From assembly GCA_038025085.1 (NCBI GenBank), contig CM076147.1, forward strand, positions 43,670,766-43,734,765: DNA of 64,000 nucleotides, written 5' to 3'. A program made the position numbers and the translations under genes. The notes under the pieces are model-generated. The model saw only the letters and a program-made list of their open reading frames with translations. It was not told where the DNA came from and did no database searches. The DNA is from Tetragonia tetragonoides (taxonomy: Eukaryota > Streptophyta > Magnoliopsida > Caryophyllales > Aizoaceae). Numbering within the stretch: the stretch's first letter is position 1; every line of letters starts with the position of its first letter. Below are positions 53,041-63,745 of this stretch, piece after piece.

Positions 53041-54651
53041 ACTAAACATTTTTCAACTAAACATGAGATCAAGTTTGTCAAAAGAAAAAAGAAAAGAAAA
53101 CATGATATCAAAAACCATAGAAGTAACAAGTACTTAAGTCGTATCTTGATTCTTGAATTGAGGTTGTCAATAGGGGACATGTTTGACCCATCTTAGAACC
53201 TATGGAGTATGGACTCATGTTACTATTACTAATTGAGCATGCTGTCATAATTGAGTTTTTCTTTTCTAAGGTTTATACAAAATGATGCAGAGAAAAAAAG
53301 GAACCTAGCCCCATCTCATCTCCCCCCTTGTTAATTTTTGTATGAATTACTAATTCAATTTATCTACTCTAACTAGTTGATTAACAGTAACACTTTCAAC
53401 AAGACTTGTAATCATTTGATGGGATTTATCGTTCCTTTCATTAATTTGTATAATCAAAGATGATAGTTCAACAATAAAATAGGGGGTCAAGTCGATCATC
53501 TCGCCATGTTCAATTGGCTAAGTCAAAACTGCTAAAACCTAAGGGGTTGAGGGAGGGGCATAACGGGCAAAAATTGATAAAACTTAAAACCAAATATTTT
53601 CTTCGAAATAGAAAAAGAGAGAAAAAAAACATCGATTACACTTTTAATTACCTGCCATTTCTAAGGTATCGCCGCGGTCTCTTCCATGCCAAATGGAACA
53701 CCAGCGGCTGTAGTGTTATAGCAACTCTCGGCTTCAGTCAGGATATAAAGAGATTGAGATATACGGGTCAAGACATTGGCTTCAAGTGAGCTTGTCATTG
53801 ACTCACATATCTCACCTATTGCCTCACTAAACCTACCGTTGTACTTTGCGGCGAATATGAACATACAAGCTAAAGCCCAAAGTACTATTAAAAAAAAGTC
53901 GACATTAATAGAAATTTATTAAAAGAGAAATAATCTAAGAATTCTTAATTATTACTAATAAAACAAATGGACTTATTTTTTCCAATACCCGCAGGTTTTG
54001 AATGTTTGGCTAAGAACAACGAGACCGTCAGGTTGAGATCCAACTGCGTCAATCACACCCCATGACTGGCGTATCAAGTCATGGCACCGGTGACTTGTTT
54101 CCTAAGCATGTATTAAAACATTCAATTAACATAATACTATTGATCTCAAAACGTTAAAACGAAAATAATGGTTGTTTTATATTATATCCTATCCCTGATT
54201 TTGAACAGGGCATATTGCAATTGTCAATTTGTTCAGTAACTCCTCATCATTGACCAACAAACATCAATATGTTAATCCTATGGTCCGGTCCATAGGTTAT
54301 AGAGCTTCATTAATTATTGGAACAAAGACATTTTGGGGCGCGAAAATTTAAACACCCAAAAATCACCAAATAGGCAATTTAGATGGTTGATAATTGCTAA
54401 ATAAATATGTTTACAGTAGTAATTTGTGTTTCTTAGAAAAAAGTATCAATAAAACAAACTAGTTTCTATATGAATTACTCAAAGTTTTATAATCTTTCTA
54501 TATTACGAGTATATAAAAGTCGAACCATATTTGGATCACAAACATCTCTCAAAACAGGGGAAAACAGAGCATAGAATAGAAAATAGAATAGAGTATTCAT
54601 TTTGTTTGTCCATGTTGACCTAGGAAATGATGTTAAGAGAGTAAATACTAA

Positions 54652-54946
54652 GGGCCCGTTTGGCCTAACTCCCACAAATTCAACTTTTCCTTCTAAATTT
54701 GTTCTTGTCCACTCCATTTTCATCCACTCCCACCTCCACCTCCAACTTCTAGAGTTTGAAATAAAGCTAGAAGTGGAAGGAGAAGGAGAAGCTACAATTT
54801 GTAACTTCTCCTTCTAGTCCAATTGTAGCTTTATTTTAACTTCTTAGAAGTTGGAAATGGAGGAGGGAGTGGATAAAAAGGGAGTAAACAAGAACAAAAT
54901 TTGGGAGGAGAAGGAGAAGTTGGGAGAAGGTAGGCCAAACAGGCAC
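54652..54946. mobile_element. Tourist-like MITE with TAA target duplication
   Basis: The ends are GGGCCCGTTTGGCCTA and TAGGCCAAACAGGCAC, inverted at 14 of 16 positions, flanked by TAA on both sides. The interior is also largely palindromic (CTTCTCCTTCT against AGAAGGAGAAG). The size of 295 bp, the terminal motif and the 3-bp TAA duplication fit PIF/Harbinger-derived MITEs. It lies in intron 3 of S28 copy D. Confidence 0.88.
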
Positions 54947-56444
54947 TAAACACTCTTGGAGAAAAAGTTGTACATTCTTAGAAAAAGTATATCAAAAAAA
55001 AGAAGAAAAAACAAGTAGTACATTCTTGGAGAAGTAGTGTTTTCTGTTAATTTAATGCTAATCTTATTAATGTTGATAGACTAATGAATCATAAAATTGT
55101 GTTACGGAATTTCTTTCTTTAATCTTTTGGTAACTAATTAGAGTATTAATTATCTTATACATGGATACCTGGAAGTCCTGGCTTACGGCCGTACAAAATC
55201 CGTTGTTAATTTCTGGAGCGACGCCAAAAAAGTTGTAGACGGGTGCGGAAGATGCAAGAGTTCCAATGACCATATGTGGATATCTTAGTGTAAACCACAT
55301 CGCCAATACTATAAAGAATTTAATAATTGATGATTAGTTAATGTATGCTATATTATTGAGTATGTAAATAGATTTGTTCAAATCTCAACTTACTTCCTCC
55401 GTAATCTCTACCAAAAACAATTACGGGTGCGTGGTTGGCAGATAGATTTCCTTTCAAGTAAGAAATGATCTCCGCAAAATCAACCAACGCTTGGTCGACA
55501 GTCAGATATCCTCGGACCTCCGGATCAGATATGGCGGTTTCAATCGATCCCAAAGGTACGGATTCACCGTAAAAACGATGCTGGAAATAATAATCATTAT
55601 TTTGAGAAATTTAAACTAAATAGAAAACACATTTTTTTCCTTCATTAAATATTTTATGAAAGAAAGGAAAGCTAGAAATAAGGAGTGGGAGAAGCCTTTT
55701 TTACCTCAATATAAACAATGAGCGCTCCGAATCTTGGGGCACTCTCCAACAGGATCCCCACTTGGTTAACGTATTGCCTTAATGGCGTTGCGCCTTCCAA
55801 GTATACAAAAATGGGGCCTTGTGTTTCAGGCCCCGACCAGTGAGTTCGATCGACAAAAAAACGTTGCTGAAACGTTGTTTTGTGGATCGAAGCTCTACTA
55901 AAATGGTCTAGATTTTGGGGATAGTAAAATTCTTGAACGTTATTTACTATTTTTGGATGATATTTTAGTGAATGATTAAATTTGGTGAAAAAATATATAA
56001 ATATGGCTAATCCAAAAAAAATGGATAGGATGCCAGCAATAATGAACGTTTTTCTAAGGGATCTACAACAACCAACAAGACTTTGTAGAAAACTAGGCAT
56101 ATTGTTGTTGGTTGCTATATATGAAGTATGTTCGTATATATAATGTATTATGGTATTAGAAGAGGATCGAGTTTGCAGTTTCCCGAAAGAAGCGGTTATC
56201 GATCACCTAATAATATAACAAAGTGAATATCAGATATATATGCTCAATCTTAATGTTATCTCTAGACAATAGACATAATATCAACTAAAAGCAATTGACA
56301 ACTATTCAAGTTGTTTTACTTGATGTTCAATCAGTGCACAATCTGGCAAGCCAATGCAAACTTGAGTCTACAAGCAATTTATAAGCCAATAACAATTCTT
56401 TTGTTAAACCTTTAGGATCCCAAACTTAATTTTGAGCCATGTTT

Positions 56445-57465
56445 AATATCATAGCACAGTGGTGAAATAATAAGATGAAGGAAGGCATGTTAATTGATTT
56501 AAGGTTTAATTGATCATGATCAGAATTCAAATTTGCCAAGGCATTTGATTACTAATAATAAAAACAACCATGTTGATTTTATAATTTGATTAAAACCATT
56601 GAAAAGACCCAAATTAAAAAGACCAACATGAGGTACCAAAAGCATAAATGACCCAACCTAGCTAATATATATAACAGAGAATAGACAATTCTGATCATCA
56701 CAACTACAAGAGTGAACACTTATGAAGTAAAAAAAGTTGAATAATAGAGTAATTAAGGTTTTTACTGACAGCCTTCTGTCAATGGCTTAATAGGTGATCA
56801 CTTATCACATACACATTTAAATTAAATGATTTAATTCTAGTGATCCTATATACATACATACATTCAGTCTATATGTAGCTAATCTTCAATCTTATGTATA
56901 GTATCACTGTATCAGTGAACACAATGCATGTTTTCAATATTCAAGAACTCAGAGCAAGGATAATAACCCAGGCCATATACAAAATCTGGCATATGTCATT
57001 AATTGGAGGCAAAACACAGTTATGTCAGAAAAGCTTAGTAACAAGCAATTAAGCAAAAATAACAACGTCAAACAAGAGGAAAAACATGTCTAATTCAGAA
57101 TATAAGAACAAAACGCGTTTAATTCGGAGAATAGGAGAGAAAACACAGTTATGTGAGAAAAAGATTAATAACAACGCGTGTTTGCCATCAGAGAATAATC
57201 AAAACGCGTTTATTCCAGAAAAGATTGAGAAAAACGCGTTGAAGTCAAAACAAAGCTTAACGCATCTTAATTTTGAACCTTTTGGATTTCAAAGAGGTGC
57301 AAAGTTGAAGACAAAATTTAATTTTGAACCAGGTACGATATGGTAGCGCAGTGGTGAAATTATAAGATGAATGAATAATGCATCTTGATTAGTTTATGGT
57401 TTAATTTATTAGAATTCAAAATTCTCGAGGCATTTGATTAGGATAATAAAAACAACCATTTTATT
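56445..57465. repeat. Direct pair of 130-bp segments
   Basis: The stretch around 56445-56575 (AGTGGTGAAATAATAAGATGA, then GCATTTGATTA and AATAAAAACAACCAT) recurs around 57342-57465 with more substitutions. Between them lie the segment shared with 52735 and the second CGCG module. Confidence 0.7.
57066..57260 (+). promoter_or_regulatory. CGCG-motif module, copy 2
   Basis: Homologous to about 1376-1572. It carries AAAACGCGTTTAATTCGG, AACAACGCGTGTTTG, AAAACGCGTTTATTCC and AAAACGCGTTGAAG, about 40-60 bp apart. No TATA box and ATG as clear as those after copy 1 follow it. CAMTA binding is inference from the core motif. Confidence 0.5.
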
Positions 57466-57479
57466 AGAGTGATGCGTGA

Positions 57480-58245
57480 TGAAGCATTTTATCGAGTAAT
57501 ATTAGAAACAATAATAAGCATCTCGATCATCAAACTCCACAATCAATTAGCTAAGCCTATATATCTTATAAATGGAACAAATGGAGCAACAGAAAGTACA
57601 TACATACAGAGTTCAAAAACAGAGAATGACAGTTGATGCATGATGATGTGTTTTATGACTTGCAGATTTTGCTCAAATAATTTCTAAGTTTTCAGATCCC
57701 CCGAGTCAAATTAAGGGTGCATGAGAAGTTAGCAAGGAATTAATGAAGCGATTATCGACTAAAGGTGAAGCTAAATGCAAGGATAAGCCTATTTAGTCAG
57801 TGTATTAATAAAGTCGAACTACAGTTTTTCAAGTGTTGGTTCATAATCATGCATGTGTTATAACAGCTTAGGATTACTAATTTGAAGAATGAAACAAAGG
57901 GGCATGCAACTAGGAGCATTATAAAACCCAAACTAAGAGCACCCTAGTCCCTATACCAATATTCATTGATGACCGAAAACCCCAAAACACAAAACCCATA
58001 AACCAAAATCATATTAAAATCAGCTCAATTCAATAATGTTGAACATTGTATCCTTTTCCAAATTTCATGTATCATCAACTCATAGACGACTAAAAAGATT
58101 ATTAGTGCTTTCCCTTCTTATAGCCTCCACAATCATCTCTATAAAACCCAAAGCTAACACATAGTACCCTAGTACGTCCATATACCACCAGTAATCACTA
58201 ATGCACAAAAAACACAGAAAGCCAGTTAATTCATATTTAAAATTT
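57480..58245. other. Intergenic DNA, no gene seen
   Basis: Only short AT-rich frames. I see no conserved feature. Confidence 0.5.
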
Positions 58246-58249
58246 AAAG

Positions 58250-58500
58250 TCAGCAACAAACTAATAACAGAACTACCAAATTAAATAACAAGAAATGAGG
58301 CCATACCAAAAGCATCATAAACATCAATATTCTTGAGAACCAAAATGCTCTTTCTCCTCGATTGATCAACCCAATTCCAAGCAATGTCTGAGAATCCTTT
58401 ATGACAGGAGGAAAAGAAGCTCCAGTCTTTGATTCCACAACAGGAGGAGGAGGAGCATCAGAGGAGCGAGAGAGAAAGAGAAGCCCAGAAGGGAGAAGAA
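58250..58500 (-). other. Unassigned minus-strand ORF with hydrophobic tail
   Basis: A minus-strand frame without an upstream ATG reads SDAPPPPVVESKTGASFPPV, then LLGIGLINRGERAFWFSRIL, and ends in a hydrophobic stretch. The upstream side is CT-rich like a leader. It could be a leader exon, a fragment or chance. The copia element begins about 95 bp upstream of it. No family is recognised. Confidence 0.2.
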
Positions 58501-58594
58501 CGGTTTAAATTCAATGGGAAATGACTAGAGAGGATGAAATTTATTAATGTGTTTTCAACAATTGGGTTTTTGTTGTCGTTGTTGTTGTTGTTGT

Positions 58595-58909
58595 TGTTAG
58601 AATAATCTAGAAAAATCATATCTAAGCTTAGTGCCTAGAAAGATCTAGATTAATACCTACCTAGACACATCTAGAATAATGTCTACCTATAAATATCTAG
58701 AATAATAGTCTAGGATAATTATGAAGAAGACTCTAGACATAGAAAGATCTAGAGAATTGTCTACCACCCTACACCACTATAAATAGGGGTGATGTAAAGC
58801 ATTTTGAGATCAAGCAATACAATCATCTTTCTACATCTCTCTTAGCATTCATCTCTCTTCCTCCAACATACAATTACCTAGCCTAATATCCTACATCAAA
58901 AACCTAACA
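58595..58909 (+). repeat. 5' LTR of the copia element
   Basis: 315 bp. A TATA box, CTATAAATAGGGG, lies near 58778. The U3 part is crowded with CTAGA and ATCTAGA motifs, ten or more copies. It differs from the 3' LTR at three places. Confidence 0.95.
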
Positions 58910-58910
58910 G

Positions 58911-58922
58911 TGGTATCAGAGC
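58911..58922 (+). other. Primer-binding site of the copia element
   Basis: TGGTATCAGAGC, complementary to the 3' end of plant initiator Met-tRNA, sits one base after the 5' LTR as expected. Confidence 0.93.
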
Positions 58923-58995
58923 CTACTAAACTCAAGACCTTCACAAACAAATTTATCCCATACCAAATTCTCCCTTACACCACCACAAAAATCTT

Positions 58996-61953
58996 ATGGC
59001 ATCATCACCATCAACCTCAAACACTACATTTACATATGCTCAAAATAATTGGGTACCAATATTCACCGGGGAGAAATATGATTATTGGAGTATTCAAATG
59101 AGGACCTTGCTAATGGCACAAGGCCTCTGGGATTTGGTACAAAATGGGTACCAAGCACCAAAAGATGTTACCGAATTAGCATCTTGGGATGAAAATAAAA
59201 GAAAACAATATGAAGAAGATCGAAGGCGGGACTCTGCTGCACTATCGGTCATCCATCGGGGAGTTGCAGAAACAATCTTCCCAAGAATTATGGCTGCAAC
59301 AACGGCCAAGGAGGTTTGGAGTAATCTACAAAAAGAGTTTAAGGGCTCCGATAAGGTAATTGTCATTAAACTTCAATCTCTTTGGAAGGATTTTGATACA
59401 TTATTAATGTCGGAAGGAGAAACAATTCAAGCATTCTTTACCCGTGTCTCTAATATCACTAATCAAATTCGTAGCTATGGAGACACCATTCAAGATCTAA
59501 AAATCATACAAAAAATATTAAGAAGCCTTCCGGCAAAATTTGATCATGTTGTGGCTGCAATAGAGGAGTCTAAAGATTTATCTACGCTAACCTTAACTGA
59601 ACTAATGGGTTCACTCCATGCACATGAAGAGAGAATGCGTAGATTTGAAGATGAGCCACTAGAACAGGCTTTCCAAGCCAAATTGAAATTCTCTTATAAT
59701 AGAGAAAATAAAAATCAATATAGCCACGGTAAAAATTTCCAACAAAAAAGAGGAACATCAAATAACCGTGGTAGGGGGAGAGGTGATTATAGAAATCATG
59801 GGGACCGAGAAAACATTCAATCGAGTTCCTATTGCAAATTATGCAAGAAAAATAATCACGACACAAAAGATTGCCGGTTTAAATGCAAAAAATGCAAAAG
59901 ACACACCCATCTTGAAAAAGATTGTTGGTTCCAGCAAAAAGATGAGGCTAATTTCACAGAGAAAAATGACCCTTCTAATAAATTGTTTTATTCTTGTCTA
60001 AATGCCCACCAAGAATCCTCTGATATTTGGTATTTAGATAGTGGTTGTTCAAACCACATGATAAGCGATAAAAAAGCGTTTGTCAAATTTGATGAAAATG
60101 TTAAATCTCAAATTACTCTTGGTGATGGAAGACCTCAAGATGTAGCAGGGAAAGGGATAATCGCCGTTAAAACTGAAAACGGCTCATCCAAAATCATTGA
60201 TGATGTTTTATATGTCCCGGGCCTTGCTCAAAATCTACTAAGTGTGGGCCAGTTAGTCCAAAGAGGTTACATGGTTAAATTTGATGAGGATAAATGTATC
60301 ATATATGACAAGAAAAAGGGTCAATTAGTCACAACAGTAAAAATGGCCTTAAATAAAATATTTCCATTAAGAATGCCACTAAAGCAAAAAGTTGCTTTCA
60401 ATTGCACAAGTGATGATTCTACATTGTGGCATTGGAGATTCGGGCACTTACACTACAAGAGTCTAAAACTCTTAAATCAAAAGGAAATGGTGATTGGCCT
60501 TCCCCCAATAAATGATGAAAAGAAAATATGTGAAGGTTGTATTTATGGAAAAATGCATAGATTGCCATTTCTTAAGACGTCTTGGAGGGCCAAGGCTCCG
60601 TTAGAGCTTGTTCATGCAGATATTTGGGGCCCAGCCAAGAACAACTCTATTGGCAGTAGAAGATATTTTCTTCTATTTGTGGATGACTATACCCGCATGA
60701 TGTGGGTATATTTCTTAAAGTATAAATCAGAGGCATTCTCATTCTTTGTCCAATTCAAGGCTCTCATGGAAAAACAAAGTGGACATCCTCTTAAAACTCT
60801 TAGAACAGATCGTGGAGGAGAATTCACAAGCACTAGATTCCTTAGCTTTTGTAAGAAGCATGGAATCAGAAGAGAATTAACCGTAAGACGCACACCTCAA
60901 CAAAATGGTGTAGCGGAAAGAAAAAATAGAATAATTGCAGAAATGGCCCGCAACATGCTACAAGCAAAGAATTTGCCCAAATACTTTTGGGCAGAAGCTG
61001 TCCATACAGCTGTTTATATTCTAAACAGATCTCCAACAAAGGCGGTTCAGGATATGACACTCTACGAGGCTTGGTACAAAAGAAAGCCCGTAATTGAGCA
61101 CCTTAGAAATTTTGGGTGCGTTGCCTATTCCCACATTCCAAAGGAGAACCGAGAAAAAATGGATGAAAAGGGAGAAAAATGTATCTTTATTGGATACAGT
61201 GATGAATCAAAAGGATACCGCCTCTACAAGCCTGAGTCCAAGAAGTTGATCATTTCAAGAGACGTCATATTCGATGAAGTTGCAGAATGGAGATGGACAG
61301 AACACGCTCCGCAGCCAGCCATAGAAGAATATTCTCCATCTAGCTCTTCTCAGGGAGTTCGTGATCAAGGAAAAGCACCTTCATCTCTGAGGATTCCAAC
61401 AGGCCCAAACTCACCAAATTCATCTCCAAGATCAAGTCTCACAAATTCTCCTCAACCAGTGCGCCGCTCACAACGAGATCGTCACCCTCCGACTTACTTG
61501 GAAGATTATCAATGCAATCAAACAACCACGGAATTTGCATTATTTGCCAGTGAGCCACAAAACTTCCAAGAAGCAGCAAAAGAAGATAAATGGATCGAAG
61601 CCATGACCGAGGAGATCAGAATGATTGAGAAGAATGACACATGGGAGCTCGTAGACAGACCTGAAGGGAAAGACATAATAGGCCTCAAATGGGTTTACAA
61701 GATCAAGCACAATGAAGATGGCTCCATCCACAAATTGAAGGCCCGACTCGTCGCGAAAGGCTACTCACAGCAACCAGGAATCACTTCATATGAGAGTTGG
61801 TTGAACAACAGGAGATCGAGTTACAATTCTGCAAGACGGGGGAGCAACTCGCAGACATATTTACCAAGGCATTACCACCAAAAAAATTCATGCACTTCAG
61901 AGAACAACTTGGAGTTCAAGATTTTTTCTAGATTAGGGGGAGTGTTAGAATAA
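58996..61953 (+). CDS. Copia gag-protease-integrase polyprotein, RT-deleted
   Basis: One 985-codon frame. Gag covers residues 1-270 (WVPIFTGEKYDYWSIQM), followed by two zinc knuckles of the C-x2-C-x4-H-x4-C type near 278-312. Aspartic protease has WYLDSGCSNHM near 345-355. Integrase has an HHCC zinc region near 475-520 and the DD35E triad in HADIWGP, LRTDRGGEF and VAERKN (about 541, 604 and 640). The start of reverse transcriptase appears near 860-930 (WIEAMTEEIRMIEKNDTWEL). At about 61790 the frame jumps into the RNase H end out of frame, so the last 55 residues are not native. No YVDD-type catalytic motif is present. The original tail frame (LADIFTKAL) ends at the TAG near 61930. The product could assemble and integrate but not reverse-transcribe. 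Confidence 0.93.
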   Translation: MASSPSTSNTTFTYAQNNWVPIFTGEKYDYWSIQMRTLLMAQGLWDLVQNGYQAPKDVTELASWDENKRKQYEEDRRRDSAALSVIHRGVAETIFPRIMAATTAKEVWSNLQKEFKGSDKVIVIKLQSLWKDFDTLLMSEGETIQAFFTRVSNITNQIRSYGDTIQDLKIIQKILRSLPAKFDHVVAAIEESKDLSTLTLTELMGSLHAHEERMRRFEDEPLEQAFQAKLKFSYNRENKNQYSHGKNFQQKRGTSNNRGRGRGDYRNHGDRENIQSSSYCKLCKKNNHDTKDCRFKCKKCKRHTHLEKDCWFQQKDEANFTEKNDPSNKLFYSCLNAHQESSDIWYLDSGCSNHMISDKKAFVKFDENVKSQITLGDGRPQDVAGKGIIAVKTENGSSKIIDDVLYVPGLAQNLLSVGQLVQRGYMVKFDEDKCIIYDKKKGQLVTTVKMALNKIFPLRMPLKQKVAFNCTSDDSTLWHWRFGHLHYKSLKLLNQKEMVIGLPPINDEKKICEGCIYGKMHRLPFLKTSWRAKAPLELVHADIWGPAKNNSIGSRRYFLLFVDDYTRMMWVYFLKYKSEAFSFFVQFKALMEKQSGHPLKTLRTDRGGEFTSTRFLSFCKKHGIRRELTVRRTPQQNGVAERKNRIIAEMARNMLQAKNLPKYFWAEAVHTAVYILNRSPTKAVQDMTLYEAWYKRKPVIEHLRNFGCVAYSHIPKENREKMDEKGEKCIFIGYSDESKGYRLYKPESKKLIISRDVIFDEVAEWRWTEHAPQPAIEEYSPSSSSQGVRDQGKAPSSLRIPTGPNSPNSSPRSSLTNSPQPVRRSQRDRHPPTYLEDYQCNQTTTEFALFASEPQNFQEAAKEDKWIEAMTEEIRMIEKNDTWELVDRPEGKDIIGLKWVYKIKHNEDGSIHKLKARLVAKGYSQQPGITSYESWLNNRRSSYNSARRGSNSQTYLPRHYHQKNSCTSENNLEFKIFSRLGGVLE
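61930..61942 (+). other. Polypurine tract of the copia element
   Basis: AGATTAGGGGGAG lies directly before the 3' LTR and would prime plus-strand synthesis. The RNase H reading frame ends in the TAG at its left edge. Confidence 0.85.
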
Positions 61954-62257
61954 TCTAGAAAAATCATATCTAAGCTTAGTGCCTAGAAAGATCTAGATTA
62001 ATACCTACCTAGACACATCTAGAATAATGTCTACCTAGAAATATCTAGAATAATAGTCTAGGATAATTATGAAGAAGACTCTAGACATAGAAAGATCTAG
62101 AGAATTGTCTACCACCCTACACCACTATAAATAGGGGTGATGTAAAGCATTTTGAGATCAAGCAATATAATCATCTTTCCACATCTCTCTTAGCATTCAT
62201 CTCTCTTCCTCCAACATACAATTACCTAGCCTAATATCCTACATCAAAAACCTAACA
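61943..62257 (+). repeat. 3' LTR of the copia element
   Basis: 315 bp, identical in length to the 5' LTR. The differences seen are G for T in ACCTAGAAAT, T for C in CAATATAATC and C for T in CTTTCCACAT. Confidence 0.95.
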
Positions 62258-63590
62258 GTTATTGTTGTTGTTGGATTTTTGGGTAATCACCTCGATCAGG
62301 TAGCAGTGGTTAAGTGAACAATCATGCACCGATAATGCAAGCAACTTTTCTAAGGCCTAAGGGATATATATAGCTAAAGAAAGGTCGCAAGCAATTTTCT
62401 GATCTGTGTCTAAACCTGCAAATGCATGCATATTACTCCTATACTCGTATTTATAATAAGGCCATAGGGGCTACTTTTTCAACATCGTCGACTTTTTCAC
62501 TAAGGCGCCCCTAGCTAATATACGGTGTGCATGCCAATATGCCATGCATTATTACACATTTCTGCATATATATCACTGGCCTCAAAATAACTATGGTAAC
62601 TAATTGGTTGTTGTATCCAAATGTGGTAATTAACTTAAGGCCTAAGTATTTCTTATGATGTATTATTATGGGACGATTCTCAAAAGCTAAGGATCATGAT
62701 GCATGCACCAATATTTACTACACGTATTGCCAATAAGTAGTGTAGTAGTAGATATTTACTCGGCACTAAACTGTACTACTATGACTGCGCTGATTGATTA
62801 ATTAGTTACAAATTAAAAATAATTGTACATACATGAAATGTGTCCATTTAAAAAAATAATTGTGATATGATATCTCCGTTAGTAAAAGGTTTTATTTCTC
62901 TACTTTTGATACTTAATATGTTACTCACGTATCCTGTTTATCCTCCCAAAATTTACCCCATCCGGCCTCATCACAGACCACAGTGTACCGATACTTGTGA
63001 AAGATAAGAAAATAAGTTTGTTAAATAATGCATTATTATTCATGTCTTAGTACTCTTTTTTTTTTTTTTTTTTTGAGAAACCATACATGTCTTAGTACTT
63101 AAGTATATGTAGTTTCTATATATAGTGCAACTACACCTATGATCATAAAAAGGGATATTGGTATTTATATGGAAATCATTTTTACTAATCATATTATTCA
63201 ATGTTGATAAATGAACTAAAGTATATAGAGAAAGATTAGTTTAGTTAAGTTGTATATAGATAAAGATAAAAAAAAAAGTGAACAAAAAGAAGGCTTATTA
63301 GAGTCTTAATAACGAAATAAAGAAAGATCTACATACTAGGTATTTGGGACTAGCCTTGTATAGTTAGAAGTACGTACAATTGGCAAGAGGAAACTTAGTA
63401 GACCATCAAATATTTACAACCTGTAAGAAACAATAAGCTGCCAAGGTGTGATTAGCGAATGAAAGAAGTAACCTCGGTCTTGTTGTAGTGAAAATATCTA
63501 TAAGTAGAGGATAACCACAAAGAGGAAATGGAAGCATTTATGGATTTTAAAGCAAAAAAGGAAATAAAGGAGCTGTTAAAAGAGAAAAGG
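62258..63590. other. Intergenic DNA with one coding-like segment
   Basis: Mostly AT-rich. On the minus strand, 62936-63001 lies between a CACAAG acceptor-like border and a donor GATAC|GTGAGT. It is open in two frames (YRYTVVCDEAGWGKFWEDK in one). I do not recognise it. A T run of about 18 is near 63057. Confidence 0.3.
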
Positions 63591-63600
63591 GGATGTCAAT

Positions 63601-63745
63601 AATTTATCTTCTTCATTCCATTCCATTTCTTGCAATGCATGGCGCCATTAAAGCGTTTTGATCCCCTGCAAACACCATTTTCATCCCCGTCCTGAGGTTG
63701 CAAACAATTGGTGCCATTATTATTACAGCATTTTGGTCCTCCTTT
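63601..63745 (-). CDS. Possible Cys-rich peptide exon
   Basis: A minus-strand frame reads CQNSKGGPKCCNNNGTNC, continues through DGDENGVCRGSKRFNGAMHC and ends KKINY before a TGA. Six cysteines are spaced C-x8-CC-x6-C, then two more about 11 apart. No ATG or signal peptide is visible just upstream, where a TGA lies next to the first Cys, so a preceding exon would be needed. It resembles a small secreted Cys-rich peptide only in composition. Confidence 0.25.

Larger units (their letters stand above)
51950..56100 (-). pseudogene. S28 prolyl carboxypeptidase-like gene, copy D, disabled
   Basis: Nine exons can be read: 55705-56100, 55394-55580, 55169-55308, 53989-54101, 53652-53884, 52526-52681, 52329-52408, 52177-52226 and about 51950-52085. 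Exon 1 begins MPSFLQSLVGCC, has a hydrophobic anchor at residues 19-40, and later reads FVDRTHWSG and PIFVYLEGATPL. The nucleophile motif, normally GGSYGG, reads GRDYGG, so the serine is Asp. The Asp motif (MQDPYSTMG) and His motif (SHGADFL) remain. Lesions: a 1-nt frame mismatch at the exon 4/5 border, TAG for Trp at 53661-53663, TG instead of the AG acceptor before exon 9, and TGA for Trp near 52043. Intron 3 holds a MITE and intron 5 holds duplicated segments. It is more complete than copies A-C. Confidence 0.85.
58595..62257 (+). mobile_element. Ty1-copia LTR retrotransposon, internally deleted
   Basis: The LTRs are 58595-58909 and 61943-62257, each 315 bp, from TGTTAGAATAATC to CCTAACA, with three differences seen (about 99% identity). 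The left LTR is followed by TGGTATCAGAGC, the primer-binding site for initiator Met-tRNA. The right LTR is preceded by the purine tract AGGGGGAG. The flanks are GTTGT and GTTAT, a near-perfect 5-bp target duplication inside a (TTG)n microsatellite. The element is 3663 bp, shorter than a full copia of about 4.5-5 kb, because most of reverse transcriptase and RNase H is gone. Confidence 0.96.
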
